Part shown: positions 8,174-16,801 of the stretch, piece after piece
How positions within the stretch are numbered: position 1 is the first letter of the stretch
Layout of the letters: the number at the start of each line of letters is the position of its first letter
Assembly (NCBI GenBank): GCA_028293645.1
Contig: JAQGOK010000176.1
Span: 1-39,909 of the forward strand
Origin: Chthoniobacter sp.
Lineage (GTDB): Bacteria > Verrucomicrobiota > Verrucomicrobiia > Chthoniobacterales > Chthoniobacteraceae
Length of the DNA: 39,909 nt
Reading direction: 5' to 3'
The notes under the pieces: generated by a model
Told to the model about the DNA's origin: nothing
Databases searched by the model: none
Seen by the model: the letters and a program-made list of their open reading frames with translations, nothing else
Position numbers and translations under genes: made by a program

Positions 8174-8467
8174 GTGAATTGGTTCGACCGTTTGTGGGAC
8201 AAATACCTCGAAACGCTGGCCAACAGCTTCAATCCCGGCACGCTCGAAAACGTGATGTGCCGCAGCACGCTGAGCGTCGGCTGGCGCGGCGAGCTTTACG
8301 ATTGCGACTTCAATCAGATGCTCGGAATGCAGCTCCGCAACGGCAAGCCGCTCTACCTGTGGGATGTCACGCCGGAGGATCTCGCGGGTCGCTCGATCCT
8401 CACCGGAGTCCATTGCCTCGCTTGTACCGCAGGTTGCGGGAGCAGTTGTAATGGCGCCGTAACGTAG
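8174..8467 (+). pseudogene. C-terminal stub of an ArsS-like radical SAM protein
   Basis: The frame from GTG 8174 encodes about 97 residues that match the C-terminal (DUF3641-type) end of arsenosugar-biosynthesis radical SAM proteins. Visible are a helix before FNPGTLENVMCRSTLSVGW, then GELYDCDFNQML, and the terminal Cys-rich HCLACTAGCGSSCNG. Intact family members exceed 300 residues and begin with a CxxxCxxC radical SAM core. None of that core is present upstream, where the preceding 190 bases have stops in all useful frames and no start signal. The cysteines that hold the auxiliary Fe-S cluster are kept, so loss of the N-terminus may be recent. It is convergent with the enolase-superfamily gene, 5 bases away. 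I infer a dead remnant. Confidence 0.75.
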
Positions 8468-8472
8468 GGCCT

Positions 8473-9903
8473 TCAACTTGCGAGGTGGAACGCGGGTGCG
8501 CCGAGCTCGGCGGTCGGCAATTCCGCAAACGCGTAACCGAAAGGCGCTGCGTTGATACTCCTCATTGAAAGCTTTCCCGCAGCGATGCGCACCGCCGGGA
8601 ATCCACCAGGATGTTCCACGTAAAGATCGGGGTGCGCCTTCAATGTCGTTTCCTGGATCGGGCGGGGGAACTCGCTCAAGCCGGCGAAATAGTGCTCCCC
8701 GTTTCGTTCCGGATGGGTGATGCCGAGCGTCGCAATCACCGCGAGATCCTGCTGCAGCGAGACGGGACCGATGTTCGTCAGGTCTTCGCCACTGAGCTGC
8801 AGATTTGGCTGAGCACGCCGGCGGTGCGCGATCAGGCAGGCATTCGCAAGTCCGTGGATCACGCCTTTGCAGTTCTTGTGACTGGTGCCGCAATAGCCGC
8901 CTGCGAGTGCCGTCGTCAGCGCCCCAATCTCGGCGTCGGATTCATCGATGATCATCGGCGGACGATCCGTCCATGCGAGGAGCGCCGCCGCGGTTTCCGA
9001 AGCGAGCGCAATGTCGCGATGCAGCGGCTGCTCGAGGAAGATCATCCTTTCCAATAACCCGGCAACGAACGGGTCGCTGGTCAGTTCCTGCCACCAGTTC
9101 TGAAGCGGCGGGACCGCGCGAAACATTTCGTTCGCATCGAGCGTGAGCGCGGCGCCCGGAGCCTCACGGGCGAAAACCTCGGCGAGATCGCTCAAGCGCC
9201 GGATGTCCGGTGCGACGTCCCCGCTCAGCTTGATCTTAAAAAGGGTGTATCCGTATTCACGAATGCAGGCATCGAGCGCCTGAGGCAGGCCGTCATTGAC
9301 GTGATCCGCTTCGGCGATGTCCGCTGCAGTCAGCGAATCGGCCATGCCCACCGTGTGGCGGATGAACAATTCGTTGAGCGGTTCCGACGGCAGGAAATCC
9401 CGCGGTTCGCCCGTTAGCTCCGGGTAGAGCTCGGCGAGCCGAATGCCGAACGCATTCTCCCGAACCGCGGTCGCGAAGGTCGTCTCCCGGGCGCGGCAAA
9501 ACGCATCCATCACCGCGCGTTCCATCATCGATACTCCGAAGCCGGCAAGCAACGCCGGCCAGCCGTTGCGCTCCGCGGCGCCGTGTTGTGCTTCGGTGAG
9601 CGCCTGCCACCAATCGAAGACGCTCCCTGCGTTCCCGCCCGCAATCGCCAGTTCCGCGGCGCTGCGGATCACCGCGATCAGTTCATCTCGGTCATCGTCG
9701 AGCGAGCTTGCCGGATTCTTGGTGAACCACTTCGGTGCGAGATTATCCGCGGACAACCCGATCTCGCGTCTTCCATCGATCTCCACGGTCAGGCGCAGGA
9801 TCAAATGCGACACCTTCGTCATCGTCACGATGCCGTAGCGGAACGGCATCCGCAGCCGCAGATCGCGAGTGAACGCCTCCGCGGCGACGACTCGAATTTT
9901 CAT
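8473..9903 (-). CDS. Enolase-superfamily (mandelate racemase/muconate lactonising-like) enzyme
   Basis: I start at ATG 9903 (MKIRVVAAEAF), giving 476 residues; a start 30 bases upstream is possible. The N-terminal capping domain is followed by a TIM barrel with superfamily landmarks: KIK (residues 223-225), LDANE (255-259, Asp 256 a likely metal ligand), EQP (291-293) and DESD (320-323). These supply the three acidic Mg2+ ligands that stabilise an enolate. K346 in CKGVI occupies the second-lysine position, so this looks like the K-x-K / K subgroup that includes muconate lactonising and OSBS-type enzymes. The protein is longer than those (about 370 residues), with an extra segment around residues 60-200. 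The substrate is unknown. It is 68 bases downstream of an ABC exporter on the same strand, a possible operon. Confidence 0.88.
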   Translation of the reverse strand: MKIRVVAAEAFTRDLRLRMPFRYGIVTMTKVSHLILRLTVEIDGRREIGLSADNLAPKWFTKNPASSLDDDRDELIAVIRSAAELAIAGGNAGSVFDWWQALTEAQHGAAERNGWPALLAGFGVSMMERAVMDAFCRARETTFATAVRENAFGIRLAELYPELTGEPRDFLPSEPLNELFIRHTVGMADSLTAADIAEADHVNDGLPQALDACIREYGYTLFKIKLSGDVAPDIRRLSDLAEVFAREAPGAALTLDANEMFRAVPPLQNWWQELTSDPFVAGLLERMIFLEQPLHRDIALASETAAALLAWTDRPPMIIDESDAEIGALTTALAGGYCGTSHKNCKGVIHGLANACLIAHRRRAQPNLQLSGEDLTNIGPVSLQQDLAVIATLGITHPERNGEHYFAGLSEFPRPIQETTLKAHPDLYVEHPGGFPAVRIAAGKLSMRSINAAPFGYAFAELPTAELGAPAFHLAS

Positions 9904-9970
9904 TTTCTCGAAACGAGAGAAGACATCGCGCAAGCAAAGCGGCTCGCCACCGGACCTTCAAGGTCGCCGC

Positions 9971-11767
9971 TCAACCGGCGAATTGCATCTCGGCGAGCCG
10001 CCGATAAGTGCCGGCGGGTTTCGCGATCAGTTCCGCGTGCGAGCCGCTCTCGGTGACCGTGCCGTGTTCGATGACGTAGATGCGATCGCAGCGGCGGACG
10101 GTGGCGAGGCGATGCGCGATGAGCAGCGCGGTGCGGCCGGCGAGAAGTACGTCGAGCGCGCTTTGGATGAGTGCTTCGCTCTCGCTGTCGAGGCTGCTCG
10201 TGGCTTCGTCCAAAATGAGGATCGCCGGGTCGCGGAGCAGGGCACGCGCGATCGCCAGGCGCTGCCGCTGGCCGCCGCTCAGCTTTACGCCACGCTCGCC
10301 GACGAGCGTTTCGTACCCTTCCGGAAAGCGGGCGATGAACTCGGTGCAATGGGCCTGTTCCGCGGCGGCGCGGATCTGCTCGTCACTCGCACCGGGCCGT
10401 CCGTAGGCGATGTTTTCGCGGATGCTGCCGCCGAAAAGCAGCACCTCTTGCGGCACGATCGCCATGTTCGCGCGGACCGTCCGAAGATCGAGCACACTGG
10501 CGTCCTGCCCATCGAGCAGCAGCCGGCCTGCATCGGGCTCATAGAACCGCAGGAGCAACGAAACGAGCGTGCTTTTGCCGGCGCCACTCGGTCCGACCAG
10601 CGCGATCTTTTCGCCCGGCTGCGCTTCGAGGTTCAATCCTCGAAGCACCGGCAAATCGGGACGCGACGGATAGCGAAAATGCACATCGTTGAAGGCAACT
10701 TGACCACGTAGGCGTGGCAGGGGCGCTGCCGGGGAGCGTTCCGTGTTTGCCACGAGCAACTCCGCGGGTTCGGCGAGCAACTCGCGCACGCGTTGCGTCG
10801 CACCGAGGGTCCGCTGCACATTGCTGATGATCTCCGGAACGCTGCTCACCGCGCCGCCGATGAACATCGTGTAGAAAACGAAGCGGGTGAGATTGCCGTG
10901 GGTGAGCTGGCCCTCGCGAAGCAGATGACTGCCGTACCAAAGGACCAGCACGATGGCCCCGAAAATCGCGAAGATGATGAACGCGATGAGTGCAGCGCGA
11001 GACCGCGCGGTTTGCAGCACGATCGCGAGATAGTCGTGGAGGCCGCGCGCATAGCGGCTGTTTTCATACGGTTCGTTGCCGAAGGCTTTGACATTGGCGA
11101 TGCCCTGCAGCGTCTCTTCGACGACCGTCGAAGTAGTGGCGAGACGATCCTGTGCCGTGCTGCTGAGCTTGCGGATGCGCCGGCCGAAAAGGACTCCGAG
11201 CAGCATCACCACCGGGACTGACGAGAGCATGACCAACGAGAGTTTCACCGAAGTCGCCGCGATCATCACGAGCCCGGCGACGAGGAGCATGGCCTGCCGC
11301 AGCGCTTGTCCAACGGTGAAGGTGAGCGTGTCCTGAATCTGCGCGAGGTCGCTGGAGAGGCGGCTCGTCAGCTCGCCCACCCGGTGTTCACCAAAGAAAC
11401 GCAACGGTTGGCCGATGAGATGCCCGTAAAGCTCCTGTCGCATATCGACGACCGCGCGTTCTCCGACGGAATGAAACAGCAGCGACGAGATGAACATCAA
11501 CACGGCTTGCACCAGCAGCGTGCCGATCAGCACCAGCGCGACCGTATTGAGATCGCGCTGCCATGGCTGCACCTCGACGATTTTCAGGCTCGGGATTGCC
11601 GCGTCCAAAAGCTGGCCGACCAGCCACGGGAACATCGCGCCAAAGGCCATGGAGATCGACGACGTCACGATTGCGAGAACCCAGCTGGGGCGATAGGGGC
11701 GGAGGTAGGAAAAGAGATGCCGTAGGTCGCCGAGGCGGCGCGGCGAGGCGGAGCGGAGATCGTGCAT
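9971..11767 (-). CDS. MsbA-type ABC exporter (fused permease and ATPase)
   Basis: The 598-residue half-transporter has an N-terminal six-helix exporter domain (about residues 28-320) and a C-terminal ATPase. The ATPase has Walker A GPSGAGKST (392-400), the Q-loop around VPQEVLLF (438-445), signature LSGGQRQR (496-503), Walker B ILILDEATSSLD (516-527) and the switch His in LIAHRLAT (about 553). The architecture and length match lipid-A/lipid or drug exporters of the MsbA/BmrA group that work as homodimers in the inner membrane. With envelope genes nearby, a lipid substrate is plausible but unproven. The gene lies between YihY and the enolase-superfamily gene on the minus strand. Confidence 0.93.
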   Translation of the reverse strand: MHDLRSASPRRLGDLRHLFSYLRPYRPSWVLAIVTSSISMAFGAMFPWLVGQLLDAAIPSLKIVEVQPWQRDLNTVALVLIGTLLVQAVLMFISSLLFHSVGERAVVDMRQELYGHLIGQPLRFFGEHRVGELTSRLSSDLAQIQDTLTFTVGQALRQAMLLVAGLVMIAATSVKLSLVMLSSVPVVMLLGVLFGRRIRKLSSTAQDRLATTSTVVEETLQGIANVKAFGNEPYENSRYARGLHDYLAIVLQTARSRAALIAFIIFAIFGAIVLVLWYGSHLLREGQLTHGNLTRFVFYTMFIGGAVSSVPEIISNVQRTLGATQRVRELLAEPAELLVANTERSPAAPLPRLRGQVAFNDVHFRYPSRPDLPVLRGLNLEAQPGEKIALVGPSGAGKSTLVSLLLRFYEPDAGRLLLDGQDASVLDLRTVRANMAIVPQEVLLFGGSIRENIAYGRPGASDEQIRAAAEQAHCTEFIARFPEGYETLVGERGVKLSGGQRQRLAIARALLRDPAILILDEATSSLDSESEALIQSALDVLLAGRTALLIAHRLATVRRCDRIYVIEHGTVTESGSHAELIAKPAGTYRRLAEMQFAG

Positions 11768-11835
11768 TGGCAGGAAGAGAACCGAAGGAAACCGTTACCG
11801 GACAGTCAATGCGCGTGGGGCAGGGTTCCCCCCGG

Positions 11836-12768
11836 TCACCGCCGCGCGAGATGCGACTCGGACTGATCGGTAAGCTGCATCCGGATCTCAAAACGCGCCG
11901 CGCAAAGGCAGCCGCCGAGGATGATCAGGGAGCCGCTGAGATAGATCCACATGAGGAGCGCAACCACGGACCCGAGGGTGCCGTAGAGCGCGTTAAAGTT
12001 CCCGATGTTCCCCGTGTAGAGGATGAACGCGCGCTTGAGCAACTCGAGGCCGATCGTCACGAAGAGCGCCGAGGCCCAGACTTCCGAGAAGGTCGTGCTG
12101 CGACGCGGCGCGTATTTGTAAAACATCACGAAGCCATAAAAGAGCACCAGCGGAGCGACGAGAAACTGGAGCACACGGAAGAGGTCCTTCACCCACTGGA
12201 AATCGAGCCCAAACTGCCACGAATGCTCCCAGTAGTAGTACTCGATCTGGTTGAGGACGGCGGGGAAGAAAATGCCGAGCAGCAGCGCACTCGCGAGGAT
12301 CCCGGTCATGAACAGGTTCTTAATCGGCAGCCGCCACCAGGAGTATTCCTTGGTGCCCCAGGCGCGATTCACGCCGCGGACCAGCGCCTGAAAGAACCGT
12401 AAGGCGCTCCAGGCGAGCACGGCGAAAGCGATGAGCCCGGCCTTGCCCCGCGACTTTACCACGCCCTGGATCGTGCGGATCACCTGCTTGGAAGATTCCT
12501 CATCGATCGGCAGGAATTCGCCAACGGTGGCGGTGATCCGCATCATGGCGACATCCTCGCTGCCGAGAAACGTGGTGAAGACCGTGATCAGCAGGATCAC
12601 CAGCGGGAACAGCGCGAAAAAAGCGTAGTAAGCAAATGAGGCCGCGCGTTGTTCGCCATCCGTTTCATCGAACTTGATCAGCGCACGCCACACAATCGCT
12701 CCCGTCCTTCGGGCCAGGCGCACGAGCCAGGGACCGGCACGGGTGCGCAGGCGGTGGAGGGAATTCAT
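11836..12768 (-). CDS. YihY/BrkB-family inner-membrane protein
   Basis: The 310-residue protein has the YihY (UPF0761) pattern. An amphipathic N-terminus leads to RAASFAYYAFFALFPLVILLITVF, then FAVLAWSALRFFQALVRGVNRAWG, then further helices (NLFMTGILASALLLGIFF; LVAPLVLFYGFVMFYKYAP; ALFVTIGLELLKRAFILY; YGTLGSVVALLMWIYLSGSLIILGG), about six in all. The R..G.NRAW and YG..GS...L..W.Y motifs are diagnostic. The family was once called ribonuclease BN, which is wrong; its function is unsettled, with envelope or lipid transport roles proposed. It is divergent from tamB with an 85-base shared upstream region. Confidence 0.9.
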   Translation of the reverse strand: MNSLHRLRTRAGPWLVRLARRTGAIVWRALIKFDETDGEQRAASFAYYAFFALFPLVILLITVFTTFLGSEDVAMMRITATVGEFLPIDEESSKQVIRTIQGVVKSRGKAGLIAFAVLAWSALRFFQALVRGVNRAWGTKEYSWWRLPIKNLFMTGILASALLLGIFFPAVLNQIEYYYWEHSWQFGLDFQWVKDLFRVLQFLVAPLVLFYGFVMFYKYAPRRSTTFSEVWASALFVTIGLELLKRAFILYTGNIGNFNALYGTLGSVVALLMWIYLSGSLIILGGCLCAARFEIRMQLTDQSESHLARR

Positions 12769-12853
12769 CGCGCGGACTCTACGGACAAGGATTCAACGCT
12801 GCCAACCCTCGGCGTCTTGCACCCGAGGCGCGTCTCGCTAGCGTAGGCGCCCG

Positions 12854-15800
12854 ATGACGGAACCTGTGAAGCCGGAGCCCACTTCCAAGCCCAAACGAGG
12901 CTGGTTTCGTCGTGCATTGCGGTGGGCCGGCTGGCTGCTGCTGGTCATGGCGATCTTTCACCGGCCGCTGTTTCATTTCACAGTCCGCTTCGCGCTCCGT
13001 CAGGTCGCCGCGCGCTTTCACATCGTGCTGGACCTCCACACCTCGGGCACGATTTTCACGAACCTGGTGGTGTCCGGAGTCACCGCCCGGCCGAGTGGCA
13101 AAGGACCGACTCCGGTGCGAGTCATCGACATCGAACGCCTCCGACTGGAGTACAGCCTGCCGCGGCTCGTGCAGAAAGGGGTGGGCGAGTTTTTGCGCAG
13201 CTACGAAATGCATCGCGCCACGCTGGAATTCGTGGCGTTGCCGAGCGCGGACAAAAAGGAGCGCGACGAAAAATTCCAGCTGGCGAAGACGCTCAATACG
13301 CTCCTCGGGCAACCGGCTGCTTATGCCGATCGCGTGCTGGTCAACGACTTCAACATCCGGATCGACGCGCCCGAAAACACGACGGAGGTCCGAGGGGTGC
13401 ACATCTTTTTCCATCCCGAGCAGGAGGGATATCTGCGCATTGCTCGCATCGCCGTGCCGGGAGTGCCGATCTGGGAAAATCTCGCCGCCACCACCAGCTA
13501 CACGAACCGCAACTTGTTCATCCGTGAGCTGCAGCTCGCACCGGAGCTGATCCTCCAGGAGATCAATTTCGATGCTTCGCAGCGCGCGCAGAACAAGGGG
13601 AGCATGATGTTCCGGGTGAAAGCATTCGGCGGTACGGCGGAGCTGGGACTTGCCGGCGAGCAACTCGCCAAGGGTGGCGAAAACCTGGAGCGGAGTTACG
13701 CGACGAACCTCAGAGTGCGCGTGGCGGATGTTTCCATCGAAAGAGCGCTCGCTTACTTCGGCTTGCCGAAACCGCCCGTCGCGCGGCTGGCGAAGCTGGA
13801 GATCGACTTTCGCGGCGAGCCCGAAAAACCGAGGACGTGGGACGGCTCGCTTGCGGTGCGGGTGGAAGGAATTGCCGCAGGCGCAACGAAAGTGGACGCG
13901 GTGGACTTGAGCGCCGCCTTCAAAGATGGACGAGCGAACGTCACCGCCGGGAACGTGACCGCAGGTGAAAACCGCGTGGGACTCACGGCGCAAGCCGCAC
14001 TTCCTGAATCGGTAAACGAAATGAAGCGCACCGAAGTGGATGCGGAGTTGACCATCGCCGCGAGTGATCTGCCGACTTTGACCGGACCCATGGCAGCACC
14101 GCTGGGCGGGAATGTGACTGGCGGCGGCAAGGTTTCCATTCACGGCGGAATTCTTCGGACGGAGCTGGCGCTCAGCGGCGCGAACGTGGCGAGCAGTGAT
14201 CTCGGGCTCGGTTCGGCCAAGATCACGCTGACCGCTTCGAAGCAGATCGATCCGCCGACGGAGTCGGCGTTTGACGCGCTGGAGGTGAAAGTCGGCGCGG
14301 AGCTGAACGAGCTGCGTTTCAAGACCTTCACGGCCGACTCGGCGCGCCTCGACGGCGAGGCTCTAAATCAAGCGGTCACGCTTCGCACCTTCGAGCTGCG
14401 ACGGGGCGAAAATGTGATCGCAGCGCGCGGTGAGGCAGTGTTGCCGCGGGACTCAGGTGGCTTCGCCAGAATGCCGGTCGATGCGCGTTTCGATCTGACG
14501 GTGCCGGAGCTGGCCGCGTTTGGGGTGACCGCGGGCGGACAGACGCTCGGCGGATCGGTGAAAGGCGAGGGCTCGCTGAAGCTGGTTGGCGGAGTCCTCG
14601 CGGGTGGCGTGCAGATCGATGGCAGCGATTTCCGTCTTGGCGAATTCGTGGCGCAGAGCCTCACGGCGAAGGTCGATGTGGCGGACGATCAAGCCACGCT
14701 CGAACAGCTCACGTTGCAGATCGATCCGCAGAACAAAATCATGGTCACCGGCAACGCGGGTGTGGCGAAGCCGTTTCCCTACAACGCGGAGCTCGCGCTG
14801 GGCCTTGAGGACCTGCGCGTGCTGCAGCCGTTGCTCGAAGTCTTCGGGCAAAAACAAGCCATCGCCGGTGATCTGACCGTGCAGTGGAAGGGCAAAGGCG
14901 AAGCGGATCCTCAGCAACACTCGGGAGACTTCGCGCTGGTGCTCAGCGGTGCGAAATACGGAAAGACAGATCTGAAGGAAGTGAACTTCGCGGGGATGTA
15001 CACGCCGGTTTTCGCCGAATCGAAGCCGTTCCGCATCGTCACCGGCGCCACGTCATTGGAAGGCGTGCTCGAATGGCGCGAGCGCAAACTGCGGCTGCGC
15101 GATTTGAATCTCTCCCAAGCCGGAACGCAGGTCCTCAGCGGCTACCTCATCGCTCCATTCACGCCCACGAACGCGGCCGAACGGGTGCCGCTGAATGAGC
15201 GCATGGCGGTGAACATCATCATGACGAAGCTGGATATCGAGAAGCTGCTCACGAGCTTCGGCCAGGAAGCGCCAGCCACCGGCGCGATCAGCGCGAATTT
15301 CACCGCCGGCGGCACGTTGCTCCAGCCGTTTGCGCATTTGAAGATCAATGGCGAGCGGCTGCAGGGCAAAGCGGCGAAGCAATTCGATGCCGCGACGCTC
15401 ACGGCGGATGTCCATTTTGCGGAAAAGGAGCTGACGCTCGGCGCGGTGGTCAAGCAACCGCAGATTCAGCCGCTCACCATCAAAGGCCTTCTGCCGCTGG
15501 ACCTCGACGCGACGATGAAGAACAGCCGGATTGATCCGAAGCTGCCGATCGAGCTGACGGTTCAGTTGCCGCCCTCATCGCTCGCGTTTTTGCCGAAAGT
15601 GGTGCCGCAGCTTCGTCGAATCGATGGCACCGCCGCGATCGATGTGCGCGTCGCTGGGACCATGGACAAGCCGTCCATCAGCGGCGGCGCCGCCATTGAG
15701 CTGAGAAACGCGCGGATGGTCAGCGAGAACATCCCGTCGATCGGCGCCTTTCACGGGAAGCTCGGCTTTGCGGAGAACGTGCTGAATTTCCAGCGGTTCG

Positions 15801-16801
15801 ATGGCGAAGTGGGCGGCGGCACTTTCAAGCTCGGTGGAACGATCAGCCTCGCGGATTTGAAAAACCCGCTGTTCGCCTTGCGCCTGCAGTCGGACGAAGT
15901 GCTGGTGAAGCGGGATGATGCCATCACCATCCGCGCGGATACGGATGTGAAGCTCGATGGACCGCTGGCGGCGGCGACCGTGAGCGGGACGTTGTTCGTC
16001 GTTCACAGCCGGTTTTTCAAAGAGATCGACATCCTGCCCATCGCGGTGCCGGGCCGGCCGAAGCCGACCCCGAAGACCGCGCAAAAGGAAGCGACCACCG
16101 TCTCCTTCCCGACACCGCCACTGCGCGATTGGAAGTTCGATCTCGCGATCCGGACGCGCAGCGACGATCCGTTCGCCGTCCGCGGAAACCTGGCCAATGG
16201 AACCGCCGCCGTGAATCTGCACCTCGGAGGCACCGGGCTCGCGCCGTATTTGGAGGGCAGCGTGGACATTGAGCGTTTCGTCGCCACGCTGCCGTTCAGC
16301 AAACTGAACATCACCAGGGGTCTGATCTATTTCACCAAGGATGCGCCCTTCCAGCCAACCCTGGAACTGCAGGCCGAATCCAACCTCCGCAACTACCTCG
16401 TTCACGCTTACATCTACGGCAAAGCGACCGAGCCGCAGGTGCAGCTCAGCAGCGAGCCGCCACTCCCGCATGCCGACCTCGTCGCGCTGCTGGCGACCGG
16501 CACGACCACCGCCGAACTCGGCGGAGACGGAAGCGCCCTGGCCAGCCGCGCCGCGGTCCTGGCGGTGCAACAGCTTTACCGGAAGTGGTTCAAGAAAGGG
16601 GCGGCGCCGCAGGAGAACGAAGGCGATTCCGACTCGGTGCTCGACCGGTTCGACTTCGAATTGGGCGCGGTCGATAACCGCACCGGGAGTCAGGAGGTGA
16701 CCGCCCGCTTTGAGCTGAGCAAGCAGCTCTATCTGCTCGGAGAACTCGGCGTGGATGGAAACTTCACAGGCAGCCTGAAATACCTCATTCGTTTCCGGTG
16801 A
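12854..16801 (+). CDS. tamB: TamB-like translocation and assembly module protein
   Basis: The 1315-residue protein has a short cytosolic N-terminus, one membrane anchor (WLLLVMAIFHRPLF, about residues 28-42) and then a long periplasmic part made of repeating amphipathic beta strands. This is the AsmA/TamB taco-like lipid groove. The C-terminal 350 residues show the TamB (DUF490) signature: GAFHGKLGFAENVLNFQRFDG, the DPFAVRGNLANG segment, GSVDIERFVATLPFSKL, SSEPPLPHADLVALLATG, and a strand-rich end finishing LKYLIRFR. TamB bridges the inner membrane to an Omp85 partner and helps transport phospholipids or assemble outer-membrane proteins. The stop overlaps the GTG start of tamA (GTGA), so the two are translationally coupled. 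Gene order is tamB then tamA, reversed relative to E. coli. Confidence 0.9.
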   Translation: MTEPVKPEPTSKPKRGWFRRALRWAGWLLLVMAIFHRPLFHFTVRFALRQVAARFHIVLDLHTSGTIFTNLVVSGVTARPSGKGPTPVRVIDIERLRLEYSLPRLVQKGVGEFLRSYEMHRATLEFVALPSADKKERDEKFQLAKTLNTLLGQPAAYADRVLVNDFNIRIDAPENTTEVRGVHIFFHPEQEGYLRIARIAVPGVPIWENLAATTSYTNRNLFIRELQLAPELILQEINFDASQRAQNKGSMMFRVKAFGGTAELGLAGEQLAKGGENLERSYATNLRVRVADVSIERALAYFGLPKPPVARLAKLEIDFRGEPEKPRTWDGSLAVRVEGIAAGATKVDAVDLSAAFKDGRANVTAGNVTAGENRVGLTAQAALPESVNEMKRTEVDAELTIAASDLPTLTGPMAAPLGGNVTGGGKVSIHGGILRTELALSGANVASSDLGLGSAKITLTASKQIDPPTESAFDALEVKVGAELNELRFKTFTADSARLDGEALNQAVTLRTFELRRGENVIAARGEAVLPRDSGGFARMPVDARFDLTVPELAAFGVTAGGQTLGGSVKGEGSLKLVGGVLAGGVQIDGSDFRLGEFVAQSLTAKVDVADDQATLEQLTLQIDPQNKIMVTGNAGVAKPFPYNAELALGLEDLRVLQPLLEVFGQKQAIAGDLTVQWKGKGEADPQQHSGDFALVLSGAKYGKTDLKEVNFAGMYTPVFAESKPFRIVTGATSLEGVLEWRERKLRLRDLNLSQAGTQVLSGYLIAPFTPTNAAERVPLNERMAVNIIMTKLDIEKLLTSFGQEAPATGAISANFTAGGTLLQPFAHLKINGERLQGKAAKQFDAATLTADVHFAEKELTLGAVVKQPQIQPLTIKGLLPLDLDATMKNSRIDPKLPIELTVQLPPSSLAFLPKVVPQLRRIDGTAAIDVRVAGTMDKPSISGGAAIELRNARMVSENIPSIGAFHGKLGFAENVLNFQRFDGEVGGGTFKLGGTISLADLKNPLFALRLQSDEVLVKRDDAITIRADTDVKLDGPLAAATVSGTLFVVHSRFFKEIDILPIAVPGRPKPTPKTAQKEATTVSFPTPPLRDWKFDLAIRTRSDDPFAVRGNLANGTAAVNLHLGGTGLAPYLEGSVDIERFVATLPFSKLNITRGLIYFTKDAPFQPTLELQAESNLRNYLVHAYIYGKATEPQVQLSSEPPLPHADLVALLATGTTTAELGGDGSALASRAAVLAVQQLYRKWFKKGAAPQENEGDSDSVLDRFDFELGAVDNRTGSQEVTARFELSKQLYLLGELGVDGNFTGSLKYLIRFR

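Noticed and set aside
8001-8176. Short plus-strand frame with a protein-like stretch (EFPQNETEAIALTFLMSLDIK) upstream of the ArsS stub
   Set aside because: No start signal or recognised family, and it ends before the ArsS frame; could be a relic but is not supportable.
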